From Verrucomicrobiaceae bacterium (GTDB taxonomy: Bacteria > Pseudomonadota > Gammaproteobacteria > Pseudomonadales > CAMLJR01), in the NCBI GenBank assembly GCA_028293825.1, contig JAQGNY010000010.1, positions 1 to 64,000 of the forward strand: 64,000 nucleotides of DNA. The letters run 5' to 3'. A program made the translations under genes and the position numbers. Shown here one piece after another: positions 36,717 through 47,153 of the stretch (the first letter of the stretch is position 1; every line of letters starts with the position of its first letter). The notes below the pieces were generated by a model. It made no database searches and had not been told where the DNA came from. It was given only the letters and a program-made list of their open reading frames with translations.

Positions 36717-37916
36717 ATGAAATTTGTCGATGAAGTCGTCATCAAGGTTCAAGCCGGCAATGGTGGCAATGGTTGCATGAGCTTTCGCCGCGAAAAATCG
36801 ATACCGTTTGGCGGCCCAGATGGCGGCGACGGCGGCGATGGCGGCAGTATTTTTTTGGAAGCCAGCGGCTCGGTTAATACCATGGTGGATTTTCGCTATG
36901 TGCGCGGCTATCAGGCGCGCAGTGGCGACAGCGGTCGCGGCGCTAATTGCACCGGCCACGGCGGCGAAGATATGACACTGTTCGTGCCAATCGGTACGAC
37001 CGTGATCGATGAAGACACCGGTGAAATCCTCGGCGATTTATCGCAGCCCGCGCAGCGCTTGCGTGTCGCCCAAGGCGGCTGGCACGGACTCGGTAATGCG
37101 CGGTTCAAATCGTCGACTAATCGCTCACCGCGCCAAACCAGCAAAGGTACCGAAGGTGAGCAGCGCAGCCTTCGCCTCGAAATGAAAGTGCTGGCGGACG
37201 TCGGTCTGCTCGGGCTTCCTAACGCGGGCAAATCGACGCTGATTCGCGCGGTGTCGTCGGCCAAGCCTAAAGTGGCCGATTATCCGTTTACGACATTGAT
37301 CCCGAATCTCGGTGTGGTCCGCGTGCAGGCGCATCGCAGCTTCGTTATGGCGGATATTCCCGGTTTGATTCCCGGCGCGTCGGAAGGCGCCGGTCTCGGT
37401 GTGCGTTTTCTCAAGCATTTGACCCGCACTCGGCTATTGCTGCATCTGGTCGATGTAATGCCGCCGGACGAAAGCGATCCGGTAGCCGCCGTGCAGGGCA
37501 TTGTCGCTGAGCTCGGCCAATTCAGCCCGGCGCTCGCCACACGCGAGCGTTGGCTGATCTTGAACAAAGTGGATTTGCTGCCGCCGGATGAGCGCGAAGC
37601 GCGTTGTCAGGATATCGTCGAGCGGTTGCAGTGGCGGGGCCCGGTTTATCGCGTCGCCGCCATCAGTGCCGACGGCACGCGCGAGCTGAGCGGCGATATC
37701 ATGACCCACCTCGAAAACCGCTGGCTGGCAGAAGCGAACGATCCCTCGTTGGCCGAACACGAAAGCGAAGTGCAGGCGCTCATGCAGGCCGAATCGCGCG
37801 AACGTATTCAAGCGCTGGCGGCGGAGCGCAAAGCCCGACGTCTGCAGCAACAGGCTGACTCGGAAGACGATGACGACGACGATTACGGCGTCGAGGTGGA
37901 ATACGCGCCGTACTAA
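36717..37916 (+). CDS. obgE: Obg GTPase (ObgE/CgtA)
   Basis: An essential ribosome-associated GTPase in 50S maturation and stringent control. The 399-aa protein has the glycine-rich Obg fold ([24 protein letters not shown]), the G domain with [27 protein letters not shown] and the NKVD motif, and a very acidic C-terminal tail (about 380-395, EDDDDDD). It lies between rpmA and proB. Confidence 0.97.
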   Translation: MKFVDEVVIKVQAGNGGNGCMSFRREKSIPFGGPDGGDGGDGGSIFLEASGSVNTMVDFRYVRGYQARSGDSGRGANCTGHGGEDMTLFVPIGTTVIDEDTGEILGDLSQPAQRLRVAQGGWHGLGNARFKSSTNRSPRQTSKGTEGEQRSLRLEMKVLADVGLLGLPNAGKSTLIRAVSSAKPKVADYPFTTLIPNLGVVRVQAHRSFVMADIPGLIPGASEGAGLGVRFLKHLTRTRLLLHLVDVMPPDESDPVAAVQGIVAELGQFSPALATRERWLILNKVDLLPPDEREARCQDIVERLQWRGPVYRVAAISADGTRELSGDIMTHLENRWLAEANDPSLAEHESEVQALMQAESRERIQALAAERKARRLQQQADSEDDDDDDYGVEVEYAPY

Positions 37917-37967
37917 CTAATAGGCGCGCAGGTAGCAGCCAGTAAACCATTCCGGTAAGGCCATACC

Positions 37968-39083
37968 ATGAGAGAACAAGTGCATCGGGCGCGCCGCTGG
38001 GTCGTAAAAATCGGCAGCGCGTTGCTCACCAATGATGGTCGTGGGCTGTACCTGGCCGCTATCGAGCAATGGGTGCGGCAGATTGTCGAGTTGCGTCAGC
38101 GCGGTATCGAGGTTGTATTGGTTTCCTCTGGCGCGGTCGCCGAAGGCATGGTGCGGCTCGGCTGGAAAACTCGCCCACATGCGCTGCACGAATTGCAGGC
38201 CGCTGCCGCCGTCGGGCAGATGGGTTTGGTCCAGGCGTACGAATCGCAATTCCAACGTTACGGCCTGCACACCGCACAGGTGTTACTCGGGCACGACGAT
38301 ATTTCCGCGCGTGACCGCTATCTGAATGCACGCGGCACGCTGCAGACGCTAGTTCAGCTCGGCGTGGTCCCGGTCATCAATGAAAACGATACCGTCGTTA
38401 CCGATGAAATTCGCTTTGGCGACAACGATACGTTGGGCGCGCTGGTGGCAAATCTGATCGACGCCGATTTGCTGGTAATCCTCACCGACCAGGAAGGCTT
38501 GTTCGATGCCGATCCGCGCCACAACGCAGGCGCCACGCTGGTCGCGCAGGGTCGCGCTGGCGATCCGCAGTACGAGCAAATGGCGGGCGGCGGCGGCGCG
38601 TTGGGTCGCGGCGGCATGCTCACCAAGATTCGCGCGGCAAAACTGGCGGCACGCTCCGGTGCTGCCACGGTTATCGCCAGCGGTCGGCAGGACAATGTAT
38701 TGATCCGCCTGGCCGATGGCGAGGATCTCGGCACGCTGCTGGTTGCCGATCAGCAGCCGCTGGCGGCGCGCAAGCAATGGCTGGCCGGGCTGATGCAGAT
38801 TGGCGGTCAACTCATTCTGGATGACGGCGCTGTACGCGTGCTGCGCGACTCTGGTCGCAGCTTGCTGCCGGTGGGCGTGAAATCGATCAGCGGCAAGTTT
38901 CGACGCGGTGATTTAGTGTCGTGCGTCGATTTGGCCGGTAATGAGATCGCACGCGGGCTGGCCAATTACAGTGTCGAAGATACGCAAAAAATCATCGGTT
39001 TCAGCAGCGACAAAATCGAAGAAATACTCGGTTATCAGGGTGAGAAAGAACTCATTCACCGCGACAATCTGATCGTGATGTAA
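37968..39083 (+). CDS. proB: Glutamate 5-kinase
   Basis: ProB phosphorylates glutamate in the first step of proline synthesis. The 371-aa protein has the amino-acid-kinase fold ([42 protein letters not shown]) and a C-terminal PUA domain (from about 275). The next gene begins directly after its stop. Feedback by proline is usual for this two-domain form. Confidence 0.97.
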   Translation: MREQVHRARRWVVKIGSALLTNDGRGLYLAAIEQWVRQIVELRQRGIEVVLVSSGAVAEGMVRLGWKTRPHALHELQAAAAVGQMGLVQAYESQFQRYGLHTAQVLLGHDDISARDRYLNARGTLQTLVQLGVVPVINENDTVVTDEIRFGDNDTLGALVANLIDADLLVILTDQEGLFDADPRHNAGATLVAQGRAGDPQYEQMAGGGGALGRGGMLTKIRAAKLAARSGAATVIASGRQDNVLIRLADGEDLGTLLVADQQPLAARKQWLAGLMQIGGQLILDDGAVRVLRDSGRSLLPVGVKSISGKFRRGDLVSCVDLAGNEIARGLANYSVEDTQKIIGFSSDKIEEILGYQGEKELIHRDNLIVM

Positions 39084-39842
39084 ATGACGGCAATCGGTTT
39101 TGCGCTGAAGAAAATAATAAGTGCGTGCGTGATGCCGCTGTCGTTGATTGTATTTTTATTGACGTTTGGTTGTGTCTGTTTGTGGCTGAAGCGTTATCGC
39201 GCGGCGCGCTGGTGCGTGACCAGCAGTTTGGTGCTTCTGCTCGTTGTCAGCTGCACCGCGATTTCTGATTTATCGCTGCTTCCTCTTGAAGAACAATATG
39301 CAAAATGGGATGGCCGCGCCAGCGATCTCGCGCTGGTCGTGGTGATGGGCGCCAGTCAAAGCGATGCGCCGCGTCTGCCGCTGACAAACCGTCCCAACTC
39401 TGCTGCGATTTATCGCCTGCTGGAAGGGCTCGCCGTTTATCGCGCTAATCCCGGCAGCAAATTAATTCTTTCCGGCGATGAAGTGCACCCCGAGTTGATG
39501 AGCCGGGTGGCAGTGGCGATTGGTGTTCCGGCAGCGGATATTTTGTTGCAGGCGCGCTCGCACGATACCGAGGAAGAGGTGAAGTTGTTGGCGCCGATGG
39601 TCGTGGGTCAGCGCTTCGCGGTCGTCACCTCGGCGGCGCATATGCCGCGCACGATGCAGTTGTTTCACGCAGCGGGTCTCGAGCCGCAGGCGGTGCCGGC
39701 GCATTTTCTCGACCGCGATAATCCACATCCCAACTGGCACGATTTCAAATTGCCCGATGCCGACAGCATCGCGCGCACCGAATTTGCCGCGCACGAATAT
39801 ATGGGCTTGGCCTGGTTAAGCGTTAAAGCGTGGTTTGAATAG
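39084..39842 (+). CDS. YdcF/ElyC-family membrane protein (DUF218)
   Basis: A 252-aa inner-membrane protein. Two N-terminal membrane helices (about 10-30 and 40-60) precede a DUF218 domain with VVVMGASQS, ILSGDEVHPELMSRVA and TSAAHMPRTMQLF. ElyC relatives influence peptidoglycan precursor handling; the exact substrate is unknown. It begins directly after proB with no gap, so it is co-transcribed, and shares a bidirectional terminator with rpsT. Confidence 0.85.
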   Translation: MTAIGFALKKIISACVMPLSLIVFLLTFGCVCLWLKRYRAARWCVTSSLVLLLVVSCTAISDLSLLPLEEQYAKWDGRASDLALVVVMGASQSDAPRLPLTNRPNSAAIYRLLEGLAVYRANPGSKLILSGDEVHPELMSRVAVAIGVPAADILLQARSHDTEEEVKLLAPMVVGQRFAVVTSAAHMPRTMQLFHAAGLEPQAVPAHFLDRDNPHPNWHDFKLPDADSIARTEFAAHEYMGLAWLSVKAWFE

Positions 39843-39857
39843 AGAAAATCGAGCAAT

Positions 39858-39885
39858 AAAAAAGCCGACATCAGCCGGCTTTTTT
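39858..39885. terminator. Bidirectional terminator between the YdcF-like gene and rpsT
   Basis: AAAAAAGCCG / CGGCTTTTTT with an 8-nt loop; Ts follow on both strands, serving both convergent genes. Confidence 0.85.
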
Positions 39886-39900
39886 GTCACGCTTAAAATA

Positions 39901-40179
39901 TTAAGCAGCTGCTTTTTCGGTCAGCGCTTTGATCTGCGTGTTCAGGCGGCTCTTGTGACGAGCAGCCTTATTCTTGTGAATAATGCCTTTATCAGCGATG
40001 CGATCGATAACCGGAACAGCGGCGGCATAAGCCGTCTTTGCGCCTTCAGCGTCGCCCTTTTGAATTGCTGCAACCACTTTCTTGATGTAGGTGCGCACCA
40101 TAGAGCGTAGGCTGCCGTTGTGCAGGCGCGCTGATTCTGCCTGCTTGGCGCGTTTGCGCGCTTGTATTGTGTTCGCCAC
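39901..40179 (-). CDS. rpsT: 30S ribosomal protein S20
   Basis: S20 binds 16S rRNA near its 5' end. The 92-aa sequence begins [20 protein letters not shown] and is helical and basic throughout. The start codon is GTG, preceded by AGGAG; in E. coli rpsT uses a weak UUG start that supports autoregulation, so a weak start may serve the same purpose here. Confidence 0.97.
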   Translation of the reverse strand: MANTIQARKRAKQAESARLHNGSLRSMVRTYIKKVVAAIQKGDAEGAKTAYAAAVPVIDRIADKGIIHKNKAARHKSRLNTQIKALTEKAAA

Positions 40180-40247
40180 TGCAAAACTCCTGGATACGAG
40201 TCGTAGAAATTCGAGAGGCGCGATTATTCATATCTCAGGTGGCATTG

Positions 40248-40622
40248 TCAACCGGAAAAGTGCTGCCATAGCGATGGAACCCAGACAATTGCGAACAATA
40301 TGAGGGTGACAAAAACACCGGCGGAGCCAATATCTTTGGCTTGTCCCGACAGTGGATGCATCTCGGAACCGAACCGATCGACTGCAGCTTCAATCGCCGA
40401 ATTAAACAGTTCGGCAAGAATCACCAGCGCACAGGTGATGACGAGCAGCAATTTGTGAGTCAAATCGTGGCCAACCCAAAACGCCAAAGGAATGCATAAA
40501 CACGACAGCGTCGCTTCAATACGAAAAGCCTCTTCGTATTTCCACGCGGCGCGCAGACCTTTGAAGGAGTAACCGGTGGCAGCAATTAAACGGGCGAATC
40601 CCGTTTTGCCGGGTTTAGTCAT
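40248..40622 (-). CDS. dgkA: Diacylglycerol kinase
   Basis: DgkA phosphorylates diacylglycerol to phosphatidic acid in the inner membrane. The 124-aa protein begins MTKPGKTGF, has an N-terminal amphipathic region, three membrane helices and the active-site segment ELFNSAIEAAVDRFG. ATG 40622 is chosen over 40658 because it matches the family length of about 120 aa. It lies upstream of rpsT on the same strand. Confidence 0.94.
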   Translation of the reverse strand: MTKPGKTGFARLIAATGYSFKGLRAAWKYEEAFRIEATLSCLCIPLAFWVGHDLTHKLLLVITCALVILAELFNSAIEAAVDRFGSEMHPLSGQAKDIGSAGVFVTLILFAIVWVPSLWQHFSG

Positions 40623-40705
40623 CATAGCCGCGGTTCCAAAAAGACAAATGCCGCGCATGGTAGCGGCTGTTTGGTACCGATTAAAGGCTGGCGTGCAAAT
40701 GATTA

Positions 40706-40975
40706 TTAGCGGGAGCGTTGACGTCGGTCGCGGCGTTGATCAGTGGGGCGCGTTGAAATCGAATTATTCGAAGGTTTATCAATGTCTGCGCGCGCTACGG
40801 GTTGCGGCGGCCACGGCGTAAACAGCGGCGTGGCGCATTGCGCCAGCGTGTCGGCGAAGGCCGCGCTTTGCGGTTTTTCATGCGCGCGCACGGGATTCGA
40901 ATCCAGTTCAATTCGGCTCGAGTCGAGGCTTAAATTATTCGATGTCAGAGTGCCGGTCATTGGATTTACCGCCAT
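40706..40975 (-). CDS. Small hypothetical protein
   Basis: An 89-aa frame starting ATG 40975. It reads as coding by codon use (alternating GC-rich third positions), is Ser/Asn/Asp-rich at the N-terminus and ends in an Arg-rich tail (DQRRDRRQRSR). No family, membrane segment or clear ribosome site is seen. The opposite-strand frame over the same DNA is likely a shadow. Confidence 0.4.
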   Translation of the reverse strand: MAVNPMTGTLTSNNLSLDSSRIELDSNPVRAHEKPQSAAFADTLAQCATPLFTPWPPQPVARADIDKPSNNSISTRPTDQRRDRRQRSR

Positions 40976-41144
40976 CGCAAAAATTGAAACAGTGGGCTTA
41001 GTATCGATTAAAACGAAAAACGCGCCAGTTTAAATTGAGGTCACATCGTCGTTGCTGAAACAGTAATGTATGAGCTTATCAAGGACAGCTGTATTAATTT
41101 GCACAATTTTTCCCTGATCGGAGTGCTTTTGTAGAGACCCTGAC

Positions 41145-41160
41145 GCGCATAATTGTGCGC
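41145..41160. promoter_or_regulatory. Palindrome upstream of the RND pump genes
   Basis: GCGCATAATTGTGCGC, with arms GCGCA and TGCGC, lies about 110 bp before the RND start in an otherwise gene-free stretch (40976-41271). It resembles an operator for a dimeric repressor; no regulator gene is adjacent. Confidence 0.35.
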
Positions 41161-41271
41161 TTACCTCTGCAGTAATTAATTGCCTGTTCGTTGGTCTGTC
41201 GCGATTAACATTTGGTACGGGACGCACTATTTAAATCGCTCCCTTTTCTGTTTTTATCAAGGAATTCTGGC

Positions 41272-44200
41272 ATGTGGATTGTTCGCGTCGCTTTACAGCG
41301 GCCGTATACCTTTATCGTGCTCGCGTTACTGCTGTTGATTATCGGCCCGCTGACAATCCTGCGCACGCCCACCGATATTTTTCCGAACATTGATATTCCG
41401 GTTATCAGCGTGGTGTGGGGCTACGACGGTTTGCCCGCGGAAGAAATGGCCAACCGCATGATCGGTACGTTCGAACGGGTGATGACGATCACCGTTAACG
41501 ATATCGAACATATCGAATCGCAATCGCTCAACGGCATCGGCGTGGTGAAAGTATTTTTTCACCCGGGCACCAAAATCGACTTAGCGATGAGTCAGGTAAC
41601 ATCGGTTTCGCAAACCGTATTGCGCAGCTTTCCGCCGGGCACATTGCCGCCGCTGATTCTCAGCTATAACGCGTCGAGCGTGCCGGTATTGCAGCTTGCG
41701 CTGTCCAGTAAAAAACTCACCGAAGCCGAGATGTTCGATTTCGGCAACAGCTTTATCCGCACGCAATTGGCGACAGTGCAGGGCGCGTCGCTGCCGTATC
41801 CGTACGGCGGCAAGATGCGCAACATCATGGTCGATATAAATCCGCGCGCGCTGCAGGCGAAGGGTTTGTCGGCGCAGGATGTGACCAATGCAATCGGTGC
41901 GCAGAATTTAACGCTGCCATCGGGAACGCAAAAAATTGGTGATTACGAATACAACATTCGTTTGAACGGCAGCCCCGCCGATGTTGATGCATTGAATGAT
42001 CTGCCGATTAAAACCGAAAATGGCACCACGACTTATATTCGCGATGTTGCGCATGTGCGCGACGGCTATTTGCCGCAAACCAATATCGTTCGTGTCGATG
42101 GTCAGCGCGCCGCGCTGATGACGATTCAAAAAACCGGCAATTCATCCACGCTCGATATTATCGATCGCATCAAAGCGCTATTGCCGCAAATTAAAGATAG
42201 TGCGCCGCCTGAATTAAATATTCGCGCGCTGGCCGATCAATCGGTGTTTGTACGCTCGTCGATCGATGGCGTTGTGCATGAGGGCGTGATTGCCGCTGCG
42301 CTCACCGGCCTGATGATTCTGCTGTTTCTCGGCAGTTGGCGCAGCACGCTAATTATTACGATTTCAATTCCGCTGTCGGTGCTGGCGTCAATCATGACGA
42401 TGGCGGCGCTCGGCGAAACCATCAACATCATGACGCTGGGCGGGCTTGCGCTCGCGGTCGGTATTCTCGTTGACGATGCAACCGTCGCCATCGAAAACAT
42501 CAACTGGCATCTGGAGCAGGGCAAGGACGTCGAAGAGGCCATTCTCGACGGTGCGCAGCAAATCGCAGTGCCGGCGTTAGTGTCGACGCTGTGTATTTGT
42601 ATCGTGTTCGTGCCGATGTTTTTCTTGAGCGGCGTATCGCGGTATTTATTCGTACCGCTGGCGGAAGCGGTCGTATTCGCCATGCTGGCTTCGTATATTT
42701 TGTCGCGCACATTGATTCCGACGCTGGCTAAATATTTATTGCACAAGCATGTCGCGAAAGAAGACAAAGAATCCCCGAATGCGCTGCAGCGTTTTCAACA
42801 TCGCTTCGAGGAAAGCTTTGAAAAAGTGCGCGGGCGTTACAGCAATTTGCTCGAAAGCGCACTGCGCTATCCGCGGTTTTTCCTGAGCGGTTTTCTCGCG
42901 ATTATTGTCGTCTCGATATTATTGTTGGCGCCGTGGCTGGGCAGCGACTTTTTCCCGAGCGTCGACAGCGGTGCGATTAAATTGCATTTGCGCGCGCATA
43001 CCGGCATGCGTGTCGAGGAAACCTCGCGCGTAGTGGCCGATGTCGAAAAATTCATTCGCACGATTATTCCAGAGCACGAACTCGGCACCGTCGTGCAAAA
43101 CGTCGGCTTGCCGGTGAGCGGCATCAATTTAAGTTATTCGAATTCGGCGCCGATCGGTTCGGCCGATGCCGATCTTTTAATTTCGTTGCAAGACGGTCAC
43201 GAGCCGACGGCCGATTACGTGCGCACATTGCGCCGCGAGTTGCCGGAGCGATTCCCCGGCGTGACCTTTTCGTTTTTGCCGGCAGACATCGTCAGTCAGA
43301 TTCTCAATTTCGGTCTGCCCGCGCCGATCGATGTGCAGGTAGTGGGTTACAACGCGGTGGCAACGCGCGAAGTCGCCAATCAACTGTTGCAGAAATTTCG
43401 CAAAGTGCCGGGCATGGCCGATCTGCGCATTCAGCAGCCGCACGATTTACCGCAAATACAGGTGAATATCGATCGCACGCACGCGCAGCAACTCGGCTTA
43501 TCGCAGCGCGATATCGCCACCGATTTGTTGATTTCGCTCAGCGGTAGTTTTCAAACGTCGCCGTCGTTCTGGCTCAGCCCGAAAAATGGCATTCAATATT
43601 CAATTGCGACGCAGATGCCGCAGTACAACGTTGACTCGCTCGATGGTCTGCGCAATTTGCCGATCACCAGCGGTAACAGTCAGCACCCACAAATTCTCGG
43701 CGGCTTGGCGACATTCAGTCGCAGCAGCACCACCGGTGTTGTTTCGCACTACAACGCGCAGCCGGTGATCGATATTTTCGGCGCAGTGCAAGATCGCGAT
43801 TTAGGGGCGGTCGCGAAAGATGTTCTGAAAATTCTGGATGAGGCCAAAGCCGATTTGCCCAAAGGCGTGCAGATATTAGCGCGCGGTCAAATGGAAACGA
43901 TGCGAACCTCGTTCACCGGTTTGTATGTCGGTCTCGCCTTCGCGATCGTGCTCGTGTACTTGCTGATCGTGGTGAATTTCCAGTCGTGGCTCGATCCATT
44001 CATCATCATCACCGCATTGCCCGCCGCTATTGCCGGCATTGTGTGGATGCTGTTTTTGACCGGCACGACCTTGAGTGTGCCGGCGTTAACCGGCGCCATC
44101 ATGTGTATGGGCGTGGCTACCGCCAACAGTATTCTGGTGGTGAGCTTCGCGCGCGAACGCTACCTCGCCACCGGCGATGCCACGGCGGCGGCAATCGAAG

Positions 44201-44424
44201 CCGGCTTCACCCGGTTTCGTCCGGTATTGATGACGGCGCTGGCGATGATTATCGGCATGGTGCCGATGTCGCTCGGCCTCGGCGATGGCGGCGAACAGAA
44301 TGCGCCACTCGGTCGCGCGGTCATCGGCGGTTTGCTCAGCGCCACCGTGGCGACATTGTTTTTCGTGCCGGTGGTGTTCCGCACGTTTTACGCACGCCGT
44401 AAACCTGCAGCCACACCCGTCTAG
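41272..44424 (+). CDS. RND-family efflux pump permease
   Basis: A 1050-aa inner-membrane proton antiporter pumping drugs, dyes or lipophilic compounds. It starts at ATG 41272 (AAGGA upstream) with MWIVRVALQRPYTF. Features are twelve membrane helices in two groups, the large periplasmic loops, the proton-relay region GILVDDATVAIENI in helix 4, and MTALAMIIGMVPMSLGLGDGGE near the end. The length fits the hydrophobe/amphiphile class. Gene order is pump then adaptor, the reverse of the common order, and no outer-membrane channel gene is adjacent. Confidence 0.92.
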   Translation: MWIVRVALQRPYTFIVLALLLLIIGPLTILRTPTDIFPNIDIPVISVVWGYDGLPAEEMANRMIGTFERVMTITVNDIEHIESQSLNGIGVVKVFFHPGTKIDLAMSQVTSVSQTVLRSFPPGTLPPLILSYNASSVPVLQLALSSKKLTEAEMFDFGNSFIRTQLATVQGASLPYPYGGKMRNIMVDINPRALQAKGLSAQDVTNAIGAQNLTLPSGTQKIGDYEYNIRLNGSPADVDALNDLPIKTENGTTTYIRDVAHVRDGYLPQTNIVRVDGQRAALMTIQKTGNSSTLDIIDRIKALLPQIKDSAPPELNIRALADQSVFVRSSIDGVVHEGVIAAALTGLMILLFLGSWRSTLIITISIPLSVLASIMTMAALGETINIMTLGGLALAVGILVDDATVAIENINWHLEQGKDVEEAILDGAQQIAVPALVSTLCICIVFVPMFFLSGVSRYLFVPLAEAVVFAMLASYILSRTLIPTLAKYLLHKHVAKEDKESPNALQRFQHRFEESFEKVRGRYSNLLESALRYPRFFLSGFLAIIVVSILLLAPWLGSDFFPSVDSGAIKLHLRAHTGMRVEETSRVVADVEKFIRTIIPEHELGTVVQNVGLPVSGINLSYSNSAPIGSADADLLISLQDGHEPTADYVRTLRRELPERFPGVTFSFLPADIVSQILNFGLPAPIDVQVVGYNAVATREVANQLLQKFRKVPGMADLRIQQPHDLPQIQVNIDRTHAQQLGLSQRDIATDLLISLSGSFQTSPSFWLSPKNGIQYSIATQMPQYNVDSLDGLRNLPITSGNSQHPQILGGLATFSRSSTTGVVSHYNAQPVIDIFGAVQDRDLGAVAKDVLKILDEAKADLPKGVQILARGQMETMRTSFTGLYVGLAFAIVLVYLLIVVNFQSWLDPFIIITALPAAIAGIVWMLFLTGTTLSVPALTGAIMCMGVATANSILVVSFARERYLATGDATAAAIEAGFTRFRPVLMTALAMIIGMVPMSLGLGDGGEQNAPLGRAVIGGLLSATVATLFFVPVVFRTFYARRKPAATPV

Positions 44425-44456
44425 CCTTGTTTAGAAAATTCAGAGAATTGGTAAAG

Positions 44457-45635
44457 ATGAATTCATTGACATCGAAAATAAATCGACAGCAGCGACTGCT
44501 GGTGATCATCGTCGTGTTGCTGGTTGTTGCGCTGATTATTTATGGCATCGCCAAACGCTTGAAAAACGGGCATGACCTGCAGCAGCGTATCGATAGCACG
44601 GCGGTCGTCGTGGTCGAAACCATCAAGCCCGGTCAGGAAGAGGGCAAGGAAGAGTTGATGTTGCCGGGCGATGTGCAGGCGTTTGCAGATGCGCCGATTT
44701 ACGCGCGCACGTCGGGTTATCTGAAACGCTGGTTGATCGATATCGGCACCCATGTGAAGAGGGGCCAGCTACTGGCGGAAATCGACGTACCCGAACTCGA
44801 TCAACAATTGCTGCAGGCGCGCGCCGATTTAGCCAATGCGCGAGCCAACGCGCAGCTCGCCACCAGTACGGCGGAGCGCTGGAAGCAGCTGCTCGACAGC
44901 GATTCGGTGTCGAAGCAGGACGCCGATGAGAAAATCAGCGACGCGCTGGCGAAGAAATCGCTGGGCGAATCGGCCAGCGCCAATGTCGAGCGCCTGAAAG
45001 AGCTGCAGCTGTATAAAAATCTGGTCGCGCCGTTCGATGGCGTCGTCACCGCGCGCAATATCGATATCGGTGCCCTGGTCAACGCCGGTTCGGGTGTCGA
45101 ATTATTTCGGGTCAGCGCCAGCGACAAGCTGCGGGTGTATGTCGATGCGCCGCAGTATTACGCGCCTTTCCTGAAACCCGGGCTCGAAGCGACATTGGAT
45201 TTTGCCGAGCGTCCTGGGCAGAAATTCACCGGCAAATTGGTGCGCACTGCCGAGGCGATTGATGCGTCTGCGCGCACATTGCGCCTGCAATTTGAAGTCG
45301 ATAACGCGAACGGTGAATTGCTTCCGGGCTCGTATGCGCAGGTGCATTTGCAACTGAACGGCACGCGCGGTTTACGTCTGCCGATCAATACGCTGATTTT
45401 TCGCGGCGATGGTTTGATGGTCGCAACGGTTAATGCCGATCAGCACGTGGTGCTGAAAACGATCGTGATTGGTCGCGATTACGGCACGTCGTTTGAGGTG
45501 GCTTCCGGTGTCGGGGCCGACGATGCAATTATCATCAATCCGCCCGATTCGATCGTCGATAACCAGCAAGTTCGATTGGCCAAACACGACGATGTTGCCG
45601 ATGCAAATGCAGGCAATAAAGACGCAAAACATTGA
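44457..45635 (+). CDS. RND efflux membrane-fusion (adaptor) protein
   Basis: A 392-aa periplasmic adaptor linking the pump upstream to an outer-membrane channel. ATG 44457 lies 32 bp after the pump stop. An N-terminal anchor (LLVIIVVLLVVALIIYGIA) precedes a lipoyl/barrel-sandwich part (ADAPIYARTSGYLKRWLIDIGTHVKRGQLLAEID), an alpha-hairpin and beta-barrel domains (LVAPFDGVVTARNIDIGALV). A hairpin follows the gene. Confidence 0.92.
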   Translation: MNSLTSKINRQQRLLVIIVVLLVVALIIYGIAKRLKNGHDLQQRIDSTAVVVVETIKPGQEEGKEELMLPGDVQAFADAPIYARTSGYLKRWLIDIGTHVKRGQLLAEIDVPELDQQLLQARADLANARANAQLATSTAERWKQLLDSDSVSKQDADEKISDALAKKSLGESASANVERLKELQLYKNLVAPFDGVVTARNIDIGALVNAGSGVELFRVSASDKLRVYVDAPQYYAPFLKPGLEATLDFAERPGQKFTGKLVRTAEAIDASARTLRLQFEVDNANGELLPGSYAQVHLQLNGTRGLRLPINTLIFRGDGLMVATVNADQHVVLKTIVIGRDYGTSFEVASGVGADDAIIINPPDSIVDNQQVRLAKHDDVADANAGNKDAKH

Positions 45636-45678
45636 GCGCCGATTAGCTTCGCGCGCCAATTGATACCTTTTTTGGCGC

Positions 45679-45707
45679 GGGCGCGGTTTGGGCCGCGCCC
45701 TTGATTT
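45679..45707 (+). terminator. Hairpin after the RND operon
   Basis: GGGCGCGG-TTTGGG-CCGCGCCC followed by TTGATTT. A GC-rich stem with a weak T run, so probably a terminator. Confidence 0.5.
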
Positions 45708-45782
45708 CCCGAAGTTGATACCCATCCGTTATCCTCGCCGATCAGTTCCGATGCAACTCAACGTTTAACGCAGGAGATTGCG

Positions 45783-46424
45783 ATGTCGATATTCAACTAC
45801 AGCAGAAAACAAGCCGTGATGCCGACCGCCGAGCAGGCCCTGCCGGGTCGCGACAAAGCGGTACCGGTCCCCGCGCAACACTTCGCGCTCAAATCGCCGT
45901 TAACGCCGCCTTTTCCCGCGCATTTCGAACAAGCGTTATTTGGCTTCGGTTGTTTTTGGGGTGCGGAGCGCCGCTTCTGGCAACAGCCCGGCGTATTCAC
46001 TACCGCCGTCGGTTATGCCGCTGGCAGCACTCCGAATCCAACTTATGAGGAAGTGTGCAGCGGCATGACCGGGCATAACGAAGTGGTGCTGGTGGTGTTC
46101 GATCCGGCCAAAACCAGTTACGAAAAATTAGTAAAAGTATTCTGGGAAAGCCACGATCCAACCCAGGGGTTTCGTCAGGGCAACGATGTCGGCACGCAAT
46201 ATCGCTCTGGCATTTATGTGTTTTCGAAAGAGCAGCGAGAAATTGCCGAGCGCACGCAGGCGCAGTTCCAGGCAGCGCTAACCGAGGCCGGACGCGGTTC
46301 GATCACTACCGAAATTCTCGACGCACCGCCGTTTTATTATGCCGAGGATTATCACCAGCAATACCTGGGGAAAAATCCCAGCGGTTATTGCGGGCTCGGT
46401 GGCACTGGCGTTTGTCTCAACTAG
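45783..46424 (+). CDS. msrA: Peptide-methionine (S)-S-oxide reductase
   Basis: MsrA repairs the S form of oxidised methionine. The 213-aa protein resembles E. coli MsrA in length. The catalytic Cys is in [14 protein letters not shown], the substrate-binding part includes [11 protein letters not shown], and a C-terminal YCGLGGTG carries a resolving Cys. The start is ATG 45783 after AGGAG. Confidence 0.96.
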   Translation: MSIFNYSRKQAVMPTAEQALPGRDKAVPVPAQHFALKSPLTPPFPAHFEQALFGFGCFWGAERRFWQQPGVFTTAVGYAAGSTPNPTYEEVCSGMTGHNEVVLVVFDPAKTSYEKLVKVFWESHDPTQGFRQGNDVGTQYRSGIYVFSKEQREIAERTQAQFQAALTEAGRGSITTEILDAPPFYYAEDYHQQYLGKNPSGYCGLGGTGVCLN

Positions 46425-46918
46425 CGTTAACGAATATTCAATAACGTCCGCGTTGTAATTAACTCGCAACATAGCGGTGCCGTTAGTCTTAATTGTTAGC
46501 GCTTTTGTTATTTATTGCGAAAGCGCTAACTCAATCACTAATCCCGAACTTTCTTCGACTAAATCGCGATCAATTAAATTTGGTGAAAATAATTTTCAAC
46601 GAATTAGGTCAGCCAAATTTTAGACGCTTATAAAATAAAGCGCTCTTCTTGTGTAGCGACTGCCATTACTCTGGCGCGCTCTCGTTAAATTTATCGCCCC
46701 TCGCTAAAAAATTTGCGCTCCGTCGGTATAAGAAATCATAGCGTCTAATTTTTCGCGTCATTTCATTGCACCGATTGTGTGCCTGCGTAAATTTTACGAT
46801 TAACCCGCTGTCGCGCTTTGATTTTTCATTGCGCGCGAATTTTTTTTCGTCTTCTACACTCTGCTTCAGGCCGATGCAGTTTATTGGTTTCCATAATATT
46901 GAGCCGAGGAATAGTCCG
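46425..46918. other. AT-rich gap with a hairpin
   Basis: About 490 bp with no supported gene. It contains an 11-bp perfect inverted repeat GTTAGCGCTTT / AAAGCGCTAAC (46495-46505 and 46520-46530) with a 14-nt AT-rich loop and no T run, which could be an operator or a weak terminator for msrA. Confidence 0.45.
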
Positions 46919-47134
46919 GTGAAGAATCTAACGAAAATACTCAGCGGCTGCGTGGTTGCTGCAGCAATTGGCTTAACCGGATGTGGCGGCGGTGGCGGTA
47001 GCAGCAGCGCTGCAGCGCCAGCTAATTCGGGCGGCGGCAGTAACAACAGCAATAACAACGACACCGTGCAGGGAATTGCAACGCCGAGCAGCGTTTCGGT
47101 AGTCACAGCACAGAACGCCAGCGCTGGCGGTTAA
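46919..47134 (+). CDS. Small glycine/serine-rich lipoprotein
   Basis: A 71-aa protein from GTG 46919 (GAGGAA 8 bp before). A signal peptide ends in the lipobox LTGC (about residue 17-20), followed by a Gly run and a Ser/Asn/Gly-rich linker, ending ASAGG. No folded domain is visible. Stop and next ATG are 19 bp apart, so it is probably expressed with the 771-aa secreted protein. Confidence 0.65.
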   Translation: MKNLTKILSGCVVAAAIGLTGCGGGGGSSSAAAPANSGGGSNNSNNNDTVQGIATPSSVSVVTAQNASAGG

Positions 47135-47153
47135 TTCCTTCGCGGAGAAAATT

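Noticed and set aside
40743-41033. A 96-aa plus-strand frame opposite the small protein at 40706-40975.
   Set aside because: It has no ribosome site and weaker codon pattern; at most one of the two is real, and I prefer the minus-strand frame.
46495-46530. The hairpin after msrA as a terminator.
   Set aside because: There is no T run on either side; I recorded it only as a structure.
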